A DNA stretch of 64,000 bases, taken from Clitoria ternatea. Its lineage: Eukaryota; Streptophyta; Magnoliopsida; Fabales; Fabaceae. The stretch's first letter is position 1, and each line of letters begins with the position of its first letter. Made by a program: the position numbers and the translations under genes. The notes below the pieces were generated by a model. It was given only the letters and a program-made list of their open reading frames with translations. It made no database searches and was not told the origin of the DNA. Below are positions 61,408-64,000 of this stretch, piece after piece. The stretch lies in assembly GCA_037962975.1 (NCBI GenBank), contig CM075669.1:110810501-110874500 (forward strand). Direction: 5' to 3'.

Positions 61408-63039
61408 AATACTCCCACACTTATTCTTTTGCACTCCCGGGCAAAATCAGAATAAAAACAAGTTTTTACATTTTATTGAAAACATTTAAGTTGAAAACAA
61501 CAACACATAGAATTGGCATGAAATCTTAGGAATATACAGAAAAACAAGAGTTATTCAACATGCAAGATACAAAGCATCAAGATATATATAAAAATCATTC
61601 AAACACTTAGGCATGTGAAAATTAAATTAAACTGAAAAGAAGATCATAAGTGATAGAACCTCACAAGACATACTCTTAACTCTCAAGTGTTTAAGGTTTG
61701 TGTATACTCTCTAAACATTTCCTGAAAAACAAACAGTCAAAAAATTTGGCAAGTTTCTCAATTCCACAATCAACACAAATGCATGTATAGATCAACAGGG
61801 CTTTGTAGGGTTGTAATGTGGCCAAGATTAAAATGGATGGAAATTTTTTATTTTTTATTTTATTTTTTTTAAATACCAAAAAGAATGATGAAGCAATTAA
61901 TTTAACTGGCAAACAGTGAGGGTAAAACATTTATTGTATGATATTAGGTCGCAATCATAATATTATTTTATTTTTTATTTTTTTCATTAATGAGATTGCA
62001 TAACACTTGGAACAAGAGTTGCAATTCCTTTTTGCACACCCCCACACTTATTTGAATGCCTGTTTTTTACTTGATTCCAAAGCTCCAATATATTCCTTTG
62101 GGAAGGTATATTTTTGGTTTTTCATCCATGGCTTATTTGAGATGCAACAAGGAAACAGTTAAATAGGCTCAAAATGGCTAGCAAGAGATAATTTATTCAT
62201 GGTAGGCTTATCTGGCTTAGTGGCTCAATTGAACAAAATGCCTGTATCATTTCAAATACATTCATATGAGTTTCAAGTATCATCAAGAAACAAGACAAAA
62301 ATTAGGATGTAAGCTTTCAGGAATTAATCACACATGAAAGAATTCAGATGGCGTAAAGTGATCCATCAAATTTTTAAGGCTCAAAAATCTCACAAGGTAT
62401 AATTCTATCATATATGATCATTTCTCAATTATCATATCATTCTCATCATACTTAAATTGCTTGAGTTCAAATTATAACATATCATTAAGCTCATATCAGA
62501 CATGAAAGAATTTACCTGTTACTCATGCATATCTTAAAATTCCAATAAAACATGCCTTTTTAAAACAAAAACACACACAAAATCTTTTATTTTTAATTTC
62601 TCTTTTTTTTTGAAAATAGTCACACAAAATTAATCACACAACAACACAACAATAAACAAGAATATTCCCACCCCCACACTTAAATCATACATTGTCCTCA
62701 ATGTAAGACAGAGCATACAAAATAGACAATATAATGAAAAAGTAAAAAGATGGGTAAGAAAAACTCCCTCAAGGTGGATCAAACTCAAATACCACATCCT
62801 TTTGAAGCAGATTGGATAGTGGTCTAGCCTTCTTGTGCCTTCCCAAATCTTGCAGCAATTTTTCTTCTTGATTTTCATCAAGAGAAGTAAAGATTATCAC
62901 TGGGAGCTCTTCATTATTTCCCAAGTATACATACTTGAGGTTTTAAGGTAAGAGATTCAGCTCCAGATTGGGTGCCTGCAAAACAGATGAAACTAACAAA
63001 GCAGACTTGGGTTCTGCTGCGTGCACCTTAAAATTTTTG
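61408..63039 (-). other. Non-coding interior of the right-hand gypsy element
   Basis: No open frame here has recognisable homology. Three PPT-like complements of AAGTGTGGGGG-type tracts occur, at 61408-61422, about 62036-62051 and about 62664-62681. The first is in the correct place for plus-strand priming. Confidence 0.6.
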
Positions 63040-63888
63040 TTAGAGTCTTGAAATTCTGCATTTAGAACAGAATATTTCTATAGACTCTAAATCAACAGTT
63101 ATGTATTTGTCAATTTCAGCATAAGTATCACAATTCTCAGAATTATTGCATGCAAAACAACTGTATGAATCATCTATGCATTCCAAATCAACATTAGAAA
63201 AATGTTCAAAAATTGGTTTATCAATAATGTCAAATTGGAAAACAGAATAATTTTCAGAAGGGTGTTTCATGGCATCTAGAATGTTAAATCTTACCTTAGT
63301 GTCACCAAATTCCATAGAAAGGGTTCCAGCATGGACATCAATTATAGTTCGGGCTGTTTTTAAAAATGGTCTTCCCAAAATGATAGGAACAGGAATTTAA
63401 GGCATACCTTCTTCCATATCAAGTACGAAAAAGTCAGCAGGGAAAACAAGTTTTTCTACCTGACCCAAAACATCCTCTATAACTCCAGCATGGTAAGCAG
63501 TGCTCCTATTGGCTAGCTGAATTACTACACCAGTAGGTTGTAAATTTCCAAGAGACAATGATTTGAAAACAGACATAGGCATAACATTTATTGAAGCTCC
63601 TAAATCTAACATGCAATTTCCAAATTTGTTATTGCCTATGATACAAGGTATAGTGAACGTACCTGGATCCTTGCATTTTTCAGGAATATTTGAAACTTCT
63701 TTACTGAGAAGTGCAGATACATTTCTTCCCATACTTATCCTTTCATTACCCTTGAGTTTCCTCTTGTGAGTACACAGTTCCTTCAGAAACTTGGCATACT
63801 TGGGGACTTGTTTGATTACATCAAGAAGAGGTATATTTACTTCCACTTTCCTGAAAGTATCCAAAATTTCTTTGTCCACTTCTTCCAT
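63040..63888 (-). pseudogene. gag-end and aspartic protease of the right-hand gypsy element
   Basis: The minus-strand frame 63888-63397 starts MEEVDKEILDTFRKVEVNIP, continues VPKYAKFLKELCTHKRKL and PEKCKDPGTFTIPCIIGN, and has the active-site loop LDLGASINVMP. It stops (TAA) near 63397, just before a frame at 63378-63040 that continues GRPFLKTARTIIDVHAGTLS. The family reads through this point, so one stop breaks the protease. Upstream gag continues past the right edge. Confidence 0.82.
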
Positions 63889-64000
63889 CTTCTTGCTTGG
63901 AATTGCTTTTGGTGGGAAAGGAAGAGGGATATGAGATGGAATTTGGAGTGGTTGTATCTCAGATTTGCTTGAAGAGGGTACATCATTCTTAACTTTTTAG

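Larger units (their letters stand above)
59745..64000 (-). mobile_element. Second gypsy element without RT or integrase, cut by the window edge
   Basis: The 3' LTR (59745-61407), a PPT, about 1.6 kb of non-coding DNA and a protease region (63040-63888) follow in reverse orientation. Nothing between protease and LTR encodes RT or integrase. Its insertion into the copia fragment would give TCTAA as left TSD; the right copy is outside the window. The lineage is Athila-like, judged from the protease and PPT style. Confidence 0.8.

Overview
The window looks like nuclear DNA of a dicot plant, probably a legume. This rests on the AT-rich intergenic DNA, the GT-AG introns, the dense nested LTR retrotransposons, and LTR word families of the type I associate with phaseoloid legumes; the species is an inference. 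One apparently intact host gene is present: a five-exon trichome birefringence-like (TBL) cell-wall O-acetyltransferase at 14625-18354. Almost everything else is transposable elements and their debris.

Layout. 1-12658: the 3' part of a Tekay-like Ty3/gypsy chromovirus (RT, RNase H, integrase, chromodomain, PPT, 3' LTR). Its LTR was split twice by related solo LTRs (4175-8173 in reverse, TSD CAGCT; 9329-12445, TSD CAACG/CAGCG). 13008-13467: a doubtful CACTA-like remnant. 14625-18354: the TBL gene, with a GC-AG intron and a MITE in its last intron. 22826-23986: a MULE-like element made almost wholly of two ~515-bp inverted arms, with a perfect 9-bp TSD. 24148-28598: decayed copia A. 29427-44379: copia B, holding a three-level nest (copia B, then a 1.26-kb solo LTR, then a 9.2-kb Athila-like gypsy without RT or integrase). 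44451-45375: a Harbinger-like MITE. 47578-53845: young copia C (LTRs nearly identical, TSD TCTTT). 54183-56300: a CACTA-type terminus followed by fragments of host genes for ribosomal protein L8 and the POLQ-type helicase-polymerase TEBICHI, introns retained. 56368-58000: a gypsy LTR remnant. 58140-59744: a SIRE-like copia fragment. 59745-64000: the 3' part of a second gypsy element that also lacks RT and integrase; it runs off the window.

The most striking signal is a shared promoter layout. Three unrelated palindromic word families (ACGCTACGCG, CTCGCTTGAGCGAG, TGAATCGATTCA) occur in LTRs of different elements. In each they come in pairs with nearly fixed spacing (18, 20-21 and 21 bp). In three LTRs the last word ends 17-18 bp from the TATA-like box. 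Further candidates are six regularly spaced hairpins with five-base loops of one form in the copia C leader, conserved splice-like exons inside three Tekay-type LTRs, and a likely internal promoter plus spliced leader for the second ORF of the Athila-like element.

All coordinates were read by eye. Family names rest on recognisable motifs, and no database search was run.
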